From Macquaria australasica (Eukaryota > Chordata > Actinopteri > Centrarchiformes > Percichthyidae): a stretch of DNA of 64,000 bases. Positions 1 through 14,000 of the stretch are shown piece after piece. The notes under the pieces are model-generated. The model searched no databases. It saw only the letters and a list, made by a program, of their open reading frames with translations, and had not been told where the DNA came from. The translations under genes and the position numbers were made by a program. The stretch covers positions 186,001-250,000 of the forward strand of contig SEMN01000622.1 of NCBI GenBank assembly GCA_005408345.1. The letters run 5' to 3'. Position 1 is the stretch's first letter. Each line of letters opens with the position of its first letter.

Positions 1-1046
1 ATATTCCCTTTGATGTTTACAGGCACATTAGTATCCCATTTATGACTTTTTTCTCCTTTTTTGTGTTATGAGTCATAAATATGATGTGAAATCCAGTCAC
101 CTGGTTAATATATATCCCTGTTCAGGTGATTATAATATGGCACTTTAATCAGATAATTTCTGCAATCAGAGGCAGAAATGCAATCAAGCACAGCGTGGTG
201 CAAACTGGAGGAGAGGCTGGACAAATTGGGATCAAATTACTCTCCATTTGAACAGGGTCAGACATTCCCTTACATTCACCTTAGTAGACCATTGTCAAAT
301 TGTACCTGCTTCATCACTACATAACATAAGTCAAAAACACATCTGAGCAGATAAACCTGGTGTAACCCAGCTAAAGTAGCATATTTGGGGTTTCAAAACC
401 ATATCCAGGTGTCTGAACCCATATGATATTTAAATGCACACATGGAACCATACTCAATACAAGCTGATTTTAGTGTGCATGTCAATAATATTCAATCTCT
501 TCCTTCACTTCTGTATGTATTGTAGTACATCATGTTTCTATCTATAAAAAGCATAATACCAGTGGTGCCACACTTCATAAACTGGCACTTCTTTCCGAAG
601 CAGATTCAAATAAACAGCGGGTTTCCACAGTTTTCTATGACAACTCTTCCATCTTTGAAGCAGTTGAAGTTAATTTCAGCTACTTCTGACAAGTTACAAC
701 TTCAAAACAACATGAAACGTTGGTTTTTTTCATTTTCCTGTGCTGTAATTAAAACAGGTTATGGACGCTGATTCCTTTGACTGATTTTCCATACCAGTAT
801 TTATGATAACACAATACATCATTCACTGGGAAGTTTTGTCATCTAAAAGTTTGTGTTTTCAGTCACACTGAGAAATAGTAATGAGAAAGTTGTAGTTTTA
901 ACAGTTTTAGTCCTATTCTATGTGTGTGTATACATGCATGTGTCATTTACAGGCTCTGTCTTGTCTGTAAATGTTCCCTCTCTCTACGTTGTATGAGCTA
1001 TGATCAGAGATAATGTTAACTAATTCCTGACTATTCTCTATTTCAG
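1..1046 (+). other. hsf4: hsf4 intron 1, 3' part
   Basis: AT-rich sequence with no exon matching the missing first half of the HSF domain. It ends in ctattctctatttcag, the acceptor of the exon at 1047. No repeat was recognised. Confidence 0.7.
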
Positions 1047-1155
1047 ACTGGGACTAGTTTCCATGTGTTTGACCAGGGACGCTTTGCCAAGGAAGTTCTG
1101 CCAAAGTACTTTAAACACAATAATATGGCGAGCTTCGTTCGACAGCTCAACATGT
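1047..1155 (+). CDS. hsf4: hsf4 exon: DNA-binding domain, recognition helix
   Basis: The exon opens after tttcag at phase 0 with ACT GGG ACT and reads TGTSFHVFDQGRFAKEVL, then the recognition helix ending VRQLNM. It ends one base into the Tyr codon at the donor gtgagt (1156). The first half of the winged helix must lie in an upstream exon beyond the window, because nothing resembling it occurs in 1-1046. Confidence 0.95.
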
Positions 1156-4100
1156 GTGAGTACGCTCTTCTCTCCTCTTCTCCTCTCTTTTCTCAACTGC
1201 AGTGTGTATTTATGCTTTGTGTCTGTGTTTGCTCGTACATGTGTGTGTCTAGACGGTTTCCGTAAGGTGGTGAACATCGAGCAGAGCGGTCTGGTGAAGC
1301 CTGAGAGAGATGATACAGAGTTCCAACATCTGTACTTCCTCCAGGGACACGAGCACATGCTGGAACACATCAAGAGGAAGGTCTGGAAACACACTATACA
1401 AACACAAACAAATGCACACCTACAAAATGTGTCAAAGACAGACTGACCAGAAAGTGTCTTAAAAGTGCACATAACATGACACCCTCTATCCTTAGAACCT
1501 CAGAGCAACAAGACTAAGATGCTAAAGCCGTGCTAGCAGCTGTGTAGATGAATCCAGGTGCTGATTTATATGTTGCTCCCTCATGCACTGCCGCCATTAC
1601 TGCTGTGGCAGAGTGCAACTGAACACATTTACACTGACATTAGAAGCACTGATTTTTGGGTTAATCACAGTCAGCAGTCGCCGCCTTCGACAGATGAAGG
1701 TAGTCTGTGTGTGTGTGTGTGAATGTAGAAGTTATTCAGCCTCTAAACACCACCTCTCCTGTTCGACCTCCACAGCATGCGGAGAGATGTGAAAGAGCTA
1801 TTCGAAGTAGCTTATTAACCCCAGCAGGAATTACTTACTAGATTATGATTTAAATCACCAAACTCCATGATGTATTGCAACCTGTCTACAAGGCGCAGCA
1901 GTGCTTTGAGCTAAATGCTAATGTCAGCCTGCTAATATTTTACATTAACAATGCTAACATGTTCACCATGTTGGTTTAGCATGTTAACATTTGCTAATTA
2001 GCACTAAACCCTGCCCGCTGCTAGCATTGCTAAAAATTCCTGCTCACAAACACAGCAGAGGGAATGTGTGGTTGTATGTGCTGTATCTGACCGAGTTACC
2101 GGCTGTACTCTGTGTGTTCAGGTATCCATAGTGAAGAGTGAGGAGACCAAGGTTCGTCAGGAGGACCTCAGTAAACTGCTGTATGAAGTTCAGCTTCTCA
2201 GAACACAACAGGACAACATGGAGTGTCAGATGCAGGACATGAAACAGTGAGTAGAGAGGTTTTGTGTGTGTGCCGTGGCCCCACAGGCCCTCATCCCTCC
2301 TACAAATTTCATCTCTCTGCTGTTGATGTGTGACTGTCACTAGCAAGGTACTGGTTTAATGTACACCAAGTTTGAACATCAGTAACATGTTCTCTTTTCA
2401 TAATATAGTTCATCTTAATCTCCCAAGTAAATCAGTTATCAGTACAATTATCACCCTTGAGCAAGGTACTCAATCCACAATTGTTCCAGTGAAGTGACCC
2501 AGCAGCCATCTGAACAGGACAACAATAGTTATTGGTGAGAAACAAGACTGGATTACCAACAAGGCAAAGCGTGCAACTGCCCTGGGGACCCAGATCCTCA
2601 GGGACCCCAAAAGTCCCACATTCAATTTGCCTCAATTGGTTGTACGTTATTTAGTTTAGGAATTTAATTAAATTCAAAATCAACACAAATTCTTGAGGCC
2701 CTGTCTTGTAGAGGGGCCTAAAGTCTAGTTTTAAGACCTGGATTATTTTGCTTATATATTTGGTTAATATTATATATATAATATGCTTGTGTTGAATTAA
2801 ACTGCTCCCCATTAAATGACACAAAGGAAACCTGGGGCCAGGTAGTATTCATGATTACTGTCTCAGCAAATAACTGAATCTGCTAAACCTCTGCGTAGTG
2901 TTTCCATGTATGATATGCCTTCAGACTCATAGATCTATTACTCAAACCGGACTGGACCTGGATCTTATTTCATTATCTCACCAGCACCTGAAACAACACG
3001 CCCTCACCAACACGGCTTCTTGTGCAGTTTTAATGCTGTTTTCTGTCAGAATGCCTGCTCAGTGGGAAATTGAAATCAACAGAGTACATACCCAATGCAC
3101 AAAGTGGGCAAGTGAGGGGTGGGGCTCAAAAGGGGCCCAACAATACATTTTTTTGCCACTGGGCCCCCTTCCAGTTTCATGTGGCTATGGTGTGAAAGTT
3201 ATGTAAATGAAAATAAAAATTCTCAGGTCAGGTCAGTTTGACACTTGACAGTAATTAGTGCAGCTAGTCGGCACAAAATATTTTACAAAGAACAACCTTG
3301 AGACAGTTAAATTTGTCCACTGAGTGGTGCGACTATGACTACAGCTTTGTAAGGTTAAATACCAATGAAAATTGCATGGCCTTAAAACTCCAAAACACAA
3401 AATGTTGTTCTATCTTTTGTTAAGAAAAGACAGTTACGATGCTTTATAGTTTAAATGTAGCCCACCCCCCTGTCCTTTTTTAACCATATTGTGGGGGGAA
3501 AATGTGAGAAGAGCAATTGACCTTTCTGTTATTCCTCTTGCTAAGTTGGAACAGATCACCCAGTGGATGAACTGACTTTTTCTCTAGAGGCTATTGTTGC
3601 TGAAAATAGCTGCTGTGTGTCTATTGTGTGCTGGAGCTGCTTTGTGCTCAGTATTGTTTGCAAATGAGAGGAGAGAATGTTCACCTGCTCACCTGACGAA
3701 CACACACACACACACACACAATAACGACATTCTTAGAAAGGATGACCAGATGTGTGCATGTGCTACATGTACAGACAATGCTCCACCACAGACTTTTGTT
3801 ATTTGTGATGTTAATTAAAAACTGATGAAAATCAAAACCTAAATACACATCTTGATGTAGAATGCCAAAGTATGCTTTTGTGTCTCTAGATTCTTTTAAA
3901 TGACCCGCACATCATAGAGTTTGAAGAGCAGAAACGATGGTTACATTCTGTATAATGTAACCTTAGGTCTATGAACACAGCCTTCTCCCTCTAACACAGC
4001 TCGTCAGGCTTAGCTCATCAGCTGTGTGCTGACCATGTTTACCATAGCTGCAAACTAGTCGCCTTTTTGTAAATGAAACATATGGTAGCCTCGTGACTTG

Positions 4101-5945
4101 TTTTGGGGAGGGGGACAGGTTGTCTGCACTTAAGGCAGGACCCAGCTTGACCTCAACATACATAATAGACCTCAGAGTCTTGCCTGTTTTGTCACAGTTA
4201 GGGAGGGGTCAGAGATTTTTGGCTGAACCAAACTTTCAAATCCAAGCAAACATACAAGCTAGTTTAGAGCAGAAAAAAACAGTTCTTTTTTCACACAATA
4301 TGAATTTTGTTTGAAAAATCACCTGTATTAACATTATATGCCAACATGAATCTATGTGATTATGTGTACAGTGAAAAAAAATAATTTAGTGTGTAGTTCC
4401 TCTTAAACTACTGCAGCTTTGTTTGGCGTCAATCTGGAAGCAGCGCGCTGCAAAGCGAAGTTCGGCCCTGTTCTCAGAACTGTCACCTTTTTCACCCCAG
4501 TGGAGTTTGCAGTTGTGGTTTACGGACCACAGTCTCTCTGCTCGAGGAGTGGCAGGGGCCTAACTCGGGGACTAGAGAAAATATTTGTAACTTTTGTTCT
4601 ATTTAACACAGGTTCACCTGCTAACTGGTGACACAATAATATTTAGCCCTGTCAAAGACTCTCTCCATCTGACCTACCTGCAAAGCAGAAAGAGGAGGGG
4701 CTGCCAACATGACAGTAAACAGGTCTGATTTCCTGTAAACCATCAGGAAATTACATTACAACAGGAGAATTAAAAATAACCAACTCTCTTCGCCTGCCTC
4801 TTTAGAATAAGCAGAAGGTGACACACTGTTAAAACATTATCCATCACTCCCTGTCCACCCCTCCACTAAGCAGGCTGGGCAAGTCTTACCAGAGCCCAAC
4901 AATGCAAGACACCAGCATAACCAATACAAAAATGCTTGTTTCATAAGAGCTAGGTTTGACCCGAAAAAGACCCAAACAGAAACGTATCGGTCTGGAACAA
5001 GCTGCCACTCCTCAACTCTCCGTGCTCTGCAGAAGGAGAGGAGCAGCCATGGGGATCTCACTCACAAGCCATAGCTAAAATAGGAGTTTGACAACGACAA
5101 AGATATTAAATATGCAGATACATTGTTACACAACATTTACCACATACTACTGGTATGTCAGTGCACACCTGGGGCACACAGGATAATCAATTCTCAATTT
5201 ATAAAAAAGATAGAATGTAGTGAGCAACTGCAAATGCTGTGCAGAAAGAGAGAGAGAGTTTACAGCTGATTTTTCAGTTAATGGCATGAGTTCTTTTCTC
5301 CTTAGTTCCTCTGAAAGTCCAGTCACTTTGCATTACATTGAGAAGTTTGGAGCAGGGGCGTAAATATAGACAGTGCAGGCAGTGCAGTTGCACTGGGGAC
5401 CCTGCAGTCCCGTAGAGACAGTGGGCCCTCCAACAATGTGTTGGTAGAGAACGGACCCTTGGTAGTCGGAAATGCTCCTGTGTTCAAAGAAGAACTCACA
5501 GTAAATTAGATATAGTGCCATTTGCTATATTAGCCCTCGAAAAGGCAAACCCATCTCCGTCATGGTTTTCTTTTTCTTTCTGTTTTTGGAGGGGGGGGGG
5601 TGAAATAGTCAATAGCAATCTTTAACAAAATGTTATGATTATTTTAATGTCAGCGCTGTCGTGAGGTAACAAGAGAACTAAAATAGGGACAGTATATAAA
5701 CACGCTGTCTCTTGGTGTCTGACAGATACAATAAAGCACTGCTGGTGCAGACTGACTATAATGACGAAGCCTGGGTCGGGAGGATAAAATCACACACTCT
5801 CTTGTTATGAACCCATTCGTAGCGATGCTGTCGTTTTCTGTTACAGAGGACAAGTGGATGAGGTTAATATATCAAAGAGCAGTGGCGAGGGAAGGCCCCA
5901 TAGGGCTGAATGAGGGACACTCTTCTGTGTCTGGTTAGAATATTC

Positions 5946-6015
<70 letters not shown>

Positions 6016-7685
6016 AATAAATCATATCTGAGTCAAAACACAACAATTTGAATTACATGCTGATCTTATTGATCTTTCTACTTTAAAGCCTTTTGTACTG
6101 TAGTTAAACCCTCACAAGTAAAATACTCTGGAGGAAGTCTTACAGTGTAGTGCAGGATTAAAGGGGAACTCCACTGATTTTACACACAGTACTACGGCAT
6201 ATATGAAGAAAGTTGTATAAAGCCGTTTGTGGCTCCTGATAAATTGCCTTAAGTGATGTCACTTGAGTCAGTGTGTGTTGGCTCTGAAGACTACAAGTTT
6301 GAAAAAAGGCTACATTAGCCGCTACTAGCATAACACACCTGGATATCTGACCAAACTGTTGGTGGTCGAGTTGCATTGTGGGTAATGTAGGCTCCAGGTT
6401 TTGACAAGACGGAAGAATGTGGAATAAAAAAGGACGATATCTCTGGTTCTGCTGCAATTATGTAGATCCTTTAAGAAAACAAAACAAAAAAAAACATAAA
6501 AAACATTGAGTCTGACAATGTTACAGGAGTGCAATGCTAAATTGGTACTCTGTTAGAGTTAGGGGGTTGATTGACACACTCTTCAGTGGCAGGTTAGAGG
6601 GTGACACCCAGAAACTGGACTTTTAGAGTTTAAGGCCAGAATTGTGAAGAGAAAATATTTGGAGGGTATTAAACTGTATCAGTGTGTTTGTGTGCAGTAG
6701 GCTTTATCACTGGGAAACAGGTAAAAATGAAAACAGCTTTTTCAACTAAACAAAACTTATACTCAACATGATTTTGTTTTCTCTCTTTCTCCTTTTGCTC
6801 TCCTCCACCTCCCTCTATCGTCTCCCTCCTCCTGGTTGCAGGCAGAATGAAGTGCTGTGGAGAGAGGTGGTCTCACTGAGACAGAACCACACACAGCAAC
6901 AGAAAGTCATGAACAAGGTCAGTCTGTGTGTGTGTGTATCCCATGAACAATAAGTAATCTCTTTCACAACACAACAAGTGAAAGTAAATTACATCCATCT
7001 TGCTGATGTTTCTTCTCTAAAGCCTTTTACACTGTAGTTACACCCTTACAAGGGAGATACTCTGGAGGAACTCGTTCACTCAGTGGTGTAGTGTAGGGTG
7101 TGTGTATGTGCATGTTTTCTTCTGTGTGCACTGAGTTCGTATGCGTAAATCTGCTCCTACTCCCTATCATAAGAGGAATTATCCAGAGGTACATTTCCGT
7201 AGTATTAATACTACTTATGTTACATCTGAACTACTACTAGTACTACTACTACTATAACCAGCCAGAGAGCAATCGTGTGAAATCATTTTCGCTCTCAGTT
7301 ACGTTCATGGGAGTTTCTACACACAAATGATCTATATTGGTCTTGTGTGCTAAGGTATTCAACTTTATTTAGCAGTGAAATTGCTCTCAGAGGGATAACA
7401 GCAGTGGTGGAAAGTAACTACATATATTTACCCAAGTAATATACTTTGATTTTGTGCTACTTTATATTCTACACTTCTACTTCACTACATTTTGAAGCTC
7501 AAAACTTTAACTGGCATTTAGTTGTGACACTGTAAAAGTTTCTACCCTCATAAATCCTGCTACGATTCTTCATAGTGTACAAACGGCTAAGATCACTGAC
7601 ATGTTTTGATAAGATGACACAGGGTGGGTGCATGCAACTTATTTTCCTTTTCCTGCTTTTATGTTTCAAAAAGGAAATAATGGGT

Positions 7686-7761
<76 letters not shown>

Positions 7762-7881
7762 TGTGTGTGGAGGATGCTGATTCATGCTGTGCTTTTTCTC
7801 TCTTTGCCAGCTGATTCAGTTTCTGTTCAGCCAGATGCAGTCCAACACACCCAGCACTGTGGGCCTAAAGAGAAAGCTGTG

Positions 7882-7917
<36 letters not shown>

Positions 7918-8051
7918 GGTGCAATCAACAAAAGTGAGACAAACAGGGCCACAGTGGGGCAGAGGGAAGGGCTGGCTCAGCTGACAAACTGAACAATCTA
8001 ACTCAACAAGCGCTGTGAATGGAGACAAGTGCTGAATCAGTCAGTCAGACA

Positions 8052-8096
<45 letters not shown>

Positions 8097-11000
8097 AAAG
8101 TGAAGGCAGAGCTGAGTGCATGACCCTGCTACAGCCTGTGTGTGTAAAATGCTGGTTCAGCTTTGCTGCTGAGTGTGAACAAGGCCGACATGAGAAAGGA
8201 AAGGCACGCTGGAACACAAAAGTGCTATAGAAATGTGTATTTCAGGGGCAGTGTGCCACCTGGCAAAGGTGCAATTTTGCCCCGTGTTTTAATGATGGTC
8301 ATGTATGGCCTTCTGGCTTTAATATCTCTCTGAATGTCCAACATCTGTGTTTACGATCTACCCACTATCATGACTCACTCATCCCAACACTCCCCCCTCC
8401 CCTCATTTCCTGTCACATCACCACATCAACTGTCTAAAAAGGCAAAGAGTGCTCCAAAAGTCCACAAAGACTCTGTGAGGCCGCACAATGGTGCTTTGAG
8501 CTAAATGCTAACATCAGCAGAAAATGCTAACATGTTCACACTGGCAATGCTAACATGTTAATGTTTAGCAGGTAAAATGGTTACGATGTTCACCATCTTA
8601 GTTAGAATTTTAGCAGAGCCATGCTGCTAGCAGGGCTCAAACTTATTGTCACTTATCTATCATGTTATCTAGAGGCATTTATGTACACCAACATACTTAT
8701 CTTTAATACATATAGTAAATTTTAACTTAACAACTCATCTTACCACAAAAACCAACAAACGGAATCAGAAGGAGTTGATGACCTTTCACAAATATTGTCA
8801 TGCATTTGAAATTGTCAAGTAGTGATATAAGGCAGTGATACACAGCAGTGTAGTCAAGTAGTGATATACAGTAGAGTACATGTAGTAGATGTAAAGTCCT
8901 TATAGACTTAACATAGAAATCTAACATTTGTACCATTCAGCACCTTCAAAAACAGGAGAAATGCTCAAATTAAACTGAACAGATGCCTATCCAGCAAAGC
9001 TTCCACGTGTAACAGTTTCTATTCATTCATTAATTAGTGCACTGATGATGATGCCCTGCTGTCCTTGACTGTGTATAGCTGTTATGACTCCAGATGCGTA
9101 ACTTATTGAAAACAAATGTTCCCTCCAGGCCCCTGATGTTGGACGATGGCTCTCCCAGCCCTCCTGCCTCCAAGTTCAGCCATAGTCACCCAATGGAGCC
9201 CATGCATGAGCCCTTCTACATCCAGTCGGTGAGAAAATATGAAAATGATACACCTAATGTTAATTTTGGTCTTTCCTAGAGCAGTAAAAACTGTGTATCT
9301 TTTCCAAAAATGAATCTCCTGTAAAATAATAAGTGCTCAATGACACATTTTGCTGGGAATTTTAACAATTCAACTACTGTGCTGCTGACCTTCCACATTC
9401 AGCACAAATGGTGCTGGCAGCCACATGCGGTAAACATCAACTTTGAAGTTTCTGGCTGGCCTTTCTAAGTGCTTGGCCACGTTGGGATTTTAAATGTTTC
9501 TTTCAAGCCAGTTGATTTAGCACACACCATTTTCTAATACAGAAGTAATCACTTTCTTCAGCAGTTCAAGACGTTTATTTGAATGTTAATTTAAAGTGTA
9601 CTTGAAACATGGCATATCCGCTACATCATAGTGAATATATTATCTGGACATAAATCTCCTTTAACTTGCTGCCACTAGTCTAGCTGTTATGTTATATCAC
9701 CACTAGAGGGAAGCAGTGCGCAGTGACAGATTTGGAGCCCTATAGATGTGATGTGTATGAGTGTACATTACAGGCTGTATGTACTAAAACCCTGCATTGA
9801 AGCGAATTGACCGTTTTTGCATTGTAGTTCATAAAGAATAGTCACACTAGCGAAACATACTGGCCTACAAAGGCAGAGAGCAGTAACCACAGAAGCAGCG
9901 AGAAGCAGATAGAAAGCTTGTAATACCTTCATTTTATACATTTTAAGGCTGTTTTTATTTTACCCCAAAATGTCACTGGCATGACCATGACATGATACCT
10001 AATAAGATGCAGATACTGCACCCTGCCGTTGGATAAGCGTCAAAGAATGCAGGGTGATGTCAGATTTTTGTCCATTTGAACTAGTTTTTTTCAGAAAATA
10101 AACTATATTTTGATTATTTATAGTTTCATTATGGCATTAAGTGTATCTCTGTTTGCTATGTGTCTGCGTACTATTTACTACATATAAATGTGTGATTTAA
10201 AACTAGCTTAACCACACCAAATAACATGAATTCTACCAGTCAAAAGCTGAGATGGCACTTACTGCTACTCTGCCAAGCTAGGCTAGCTAGCCAAATTAGT
10301 TTAGTTGTTTGTTTTTTTGTTTTTTTTCTTCATTGAAAACTAGATTTAGCTACTGCCTCATTTAGTTATGGTGGCTATCAACCTGAATTACCAACAAGAT
10401 GTTGGTTCATCAAAAGTGAGAAAGCGCTAAGGAGGAAAACAAGTACATTAGCTGAGGGTAGTTTGTGGCTATCTTATCAGCTTGCTGTGACTTGTCTCTT
10501 TTGCTTTTGCTGTTTTCTTTCTCTGTAAGAGTGCAGTGAGTGCAAAGGTGGGTTTTTATAGCCCAGATATTACCAAGCCACAGAGCAGCTATTGCTGCCT
10601 GTGCAGCACTGCAAAACCAGAATGCAGTAACTGCACAGCTAGAGTTACTGCATTTTCAATTGGTTTTTAACTCCATTTTGTACTTACTGCAAATTGTATA
10701 TGCTGTTTTCATGGAACTACATTTCTGCACCATATATATTCTTTTATATGGTAAAAATAAAAATATGTATTTACCGTATTTTGTAGGGCAGTATAGGCTT
10801 ACCTAAATCAACATAGTGGGACCAAAGTATGAATGTTAGCAAAAGAGAGTTTTATATTAGAGAAGAAGATAGCCAAGAGCAAACACACATTCTCACAGTC
10901 CTCTCCTCTTCTTCCTCAGCCATCCAGTGAAACTGCTTCTTGCTCTACCAGTGGCCTGACAGGAGGCCCAATCATATCAGATGTTACTGACATGTCTCAG

Positions 11001-14000
11001 GCCACCATGACCCTCCAGATGCAGCCTGATGAGACCAGGTGCCTGATGCAACACAACATTATTATTTCACTTTGTAAAAGCCTACCTCCACCATCAGCTC
11101 TACATCTATTGCAACATCTAACAACAATTTTATTCCTAGAATATTGTGAAAGAGATGAATATTAGATCACAAAACTTATCGTAGACAATTGTGTAGTATG
11201 AAACAGCTTCTCAAAATTTGTTGTCCATCTTCTACTACCTTTGACTCACAGTTTTCAACTCTACCAACAGGGAGAAGTGCATGATGCTCATCAAAGAGGA
11301 GCCTGTGAGTCCTGGAGTGAGAGGAGGAGGGAAAGGAGGCAGTGCAGGGGGAGGAGACGCCGTAGCGTTGACCTCCTCCTGTGAGGTGTGCTCCTCAGAA
11401 CCTCCTGTCCTCCCCGTCGCAATGGTCCAGTCTGTTCTGGAGGGGAGGGGCTCTGTGGCCTCTATGGTGGAGAGGAGGAGTAAGAGACCTGCCCTGGACA
11501 GGTAGGTGCTCGCACAAGATCACAGGTGGACACACACATAGAGAATGCAATGTACACGCAGATGTTTGCACAGACACAAAACTGCACACTGACGCAAGTA
11601 GCGAGCATATGACCATGTGCGTCTGTGATTACATATTACATATTAATGTGTGTGTGTAGAGTGGAGGTTTCAGATGCAGTGGAGAACGTGGATATGAGCC
11701 TGGAGGAGCTGCAGCAGCTGCTGCTCAGGACCCATCAGCAGAGTACTGTAGAAGCTGGGACCAGCGCTGTTATGGATGTCAGTAGATCTGTACTGTACAT
11801 AGACACACATATAGAAACACGCTGACAGACAGCTTGTTCAACAGCACATAGATTCAGAAATTTCAAACTGGTAATTGTATCTGTCACTGCTTAAACAGTA
11901 CACAGTGGCCAATGAGTCGAACTCTTACATAAATCAATTTTTTCTCTCTCTCCCTCTGCAGCCCTTCAGTTTAAGCCTGCCTCTCACTGAGTGGAACTTC
12001 ACAGAGATGGAGTCCAACCTCAAATCAGTAAGTCATTTAGTGTGACGACTGTAAATAGATAACACATGAACAGAACTTGGAAATGATTTCCTACTCAGGA
12101 GTAACCACCTGCTTCTTTAATCATGCAACCTGTGTGACAGCTTCTCTACTCAAACTACTTAGTTATCATCCCAAGATGCACCCTTACTTATTACATTGCT
12201 TATTGATAATAGAGGGTTATAACAACAATATCAAAGAAGGGTAAGGGCTATTTGAAGGTCTTTTTGAAGCCTAGATGGGGACTATCTTCTCCAGAAAAAC
12301 AACAGCATTTGTTGAAACTGTATTTTTATGATCACTAGCAAATGTGGAGGTAGATGGATGCTGCAGTAACTGATTTTTTTGGCCACTTAGGGGCACCGCA
12401 ACATGCTGTAAACACCACATTGACATCACCTTACAAAGTTGGCGTGGACGTGTTGCAAACAGAGCAATATTAGCATTCATTTGGAGTTTTGTTTGTGTCC
12501 TCCTGGCAAATGTGAGTGAAATACTCACTCTCCTTTTAGCTCTGTTTTGGTGTCCACTGACTCCTGAGAAAAGTATCTTTCTCTTTAGCTGCTAAATGTT
12601 CACCAGCTAGCCGCTAACTTTGTCCGTCTTCTGTTTGGTTCTGAACAGGTAGTGTACTGTGGGTTTTTGGAGCGTCTTGCGTCTTGAAACGCAGCGGATG
12701 AGAGCAGTGAACCAAAACAGAAAAGTTGAGGGGCATAAAACCAAAACAATTAGCTGAAAGATGCTAAAACACTCTCTAGAGCTGAGGGGAACTGCGGAGT
12801 CGGGTGTTTACACTACTATTAAAAGTAATTCAAGCTGTCATGGCAGCAATCATTTTATCCTCAGTTCTGACAACCGTGAAGTGAACAGAATTACAACATT
12901 AACCTTACACAGTAATCTACCAGGGATGTGTGCTTTCATGTATTTGATAGGCGGACACACTGCAGTGCCGGACAGCCCTGCAGTGTTTTGCTAGAGCCCT
13001 TTGCGTCGGGGCACCTTGTTACGACCGGCCTAGGGGTAAACCGGTGCACAACATAAAGAAAGTGACTCCCCCCCTTTCCCTGCTCCCAAAGATAGTCAGT
13101 GCCACAACAGATGCAGTCCAAACAGGGATGATTTATTCATTTCTCAGGGTATAATTGACCTCAGGGAGAGCACAGCCAAAACAACAAACAAAGCAATCTA
13201 TGAGAACCCAACTAAATTACCTAACCCAACAAAACAGGAAAAGAAATACAGGGGTCTTACCTAACTCCCTAACATAAACAGGAGAAAACAGTTGTAGAAA
13301 CAAAAACAGCTTCTCTCCCCTACAGATACCCGGACTGCTCTTTTAACAGTATTTTATGTAGAACAGCTAAACACATTAACACGAAGATCACTTTAAATCC
13401 AATGGCACGGCACAGTCTGGTTGGGAGTCAGGCAAAAAGAGGGAGCGCCGTCAGCCTGGACAGAGGCCATTTTAAAGTAGGTGCCATCAGTCTCCCGTCC
13501 AATCACCAGCCACCACCTGGAACTGAACATACTAAGAACAAAGAACATTGTAAACAGCACCACCCTCAGGCAGGGAGGGACCACACCCTCAAAATCAGTC
13601 ACTCACCACACATGACCCAGGGTCATAACAACCTGCTGTGCCAACACAGTGGTCTTACTGAAATAAATGAGGGTGTGCGTTTTTTGATGCAGCATTAGTG
13701 TCGGTCTGAACCCAGCCTTAGGCCATGAACAAAGAAGCCTGTCTGATCCACTGATTGCATAGATATAATGTGGTTAACTATGTAAACAACACTCACACCA
13801 ACAGCTCACAAAAGAGTCAGTTCTGCAGCTGAGGATGAAAATCACATTGTCCAATGTGACTCTTAGATTCAGGACGCTAAAAATTCAGTATTTTTACAGA
13901 CTAATCTTGCTTCACTTGTTTGACTGCAGGAAGAAAATATGCTGTTTAAGAGGTCATTAACAGACAGCAAGTACGTACGAGTCAGCAAGGAGCCAGTCTT

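Larger units (their letters stand above)
2247..6841 (+). other. hsf4: hsf4 intron, 4.6 kb
   Basis: Non-coding. Around 2560-2620 and 5345-5440 there are two related scraps with the phrase gtgcaact/gtgcagttgc followed by cctggggaccc/actggggaccc, so both are probably fragments of one dispersed element. It also holds a (TG)n tract at 5948-6014 and a repeat at 6155-6475. The last 60 bp form a strong pyrimidine tract before the exon at 6842. Confidence 0.6.

Noticed and set aside
1038..1472. 144-codon minus-strand open frame opposite two hsf4 exons
   Set aside because: It is the antisense shadow of real coding exons and shows no independent protein features.
7688..8089. Regularly spaced repeats resembling an array
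   Set aside because: Dinucleotide microsatellites, not CRISPR. The organism is a vertebrate and there are no spacers.
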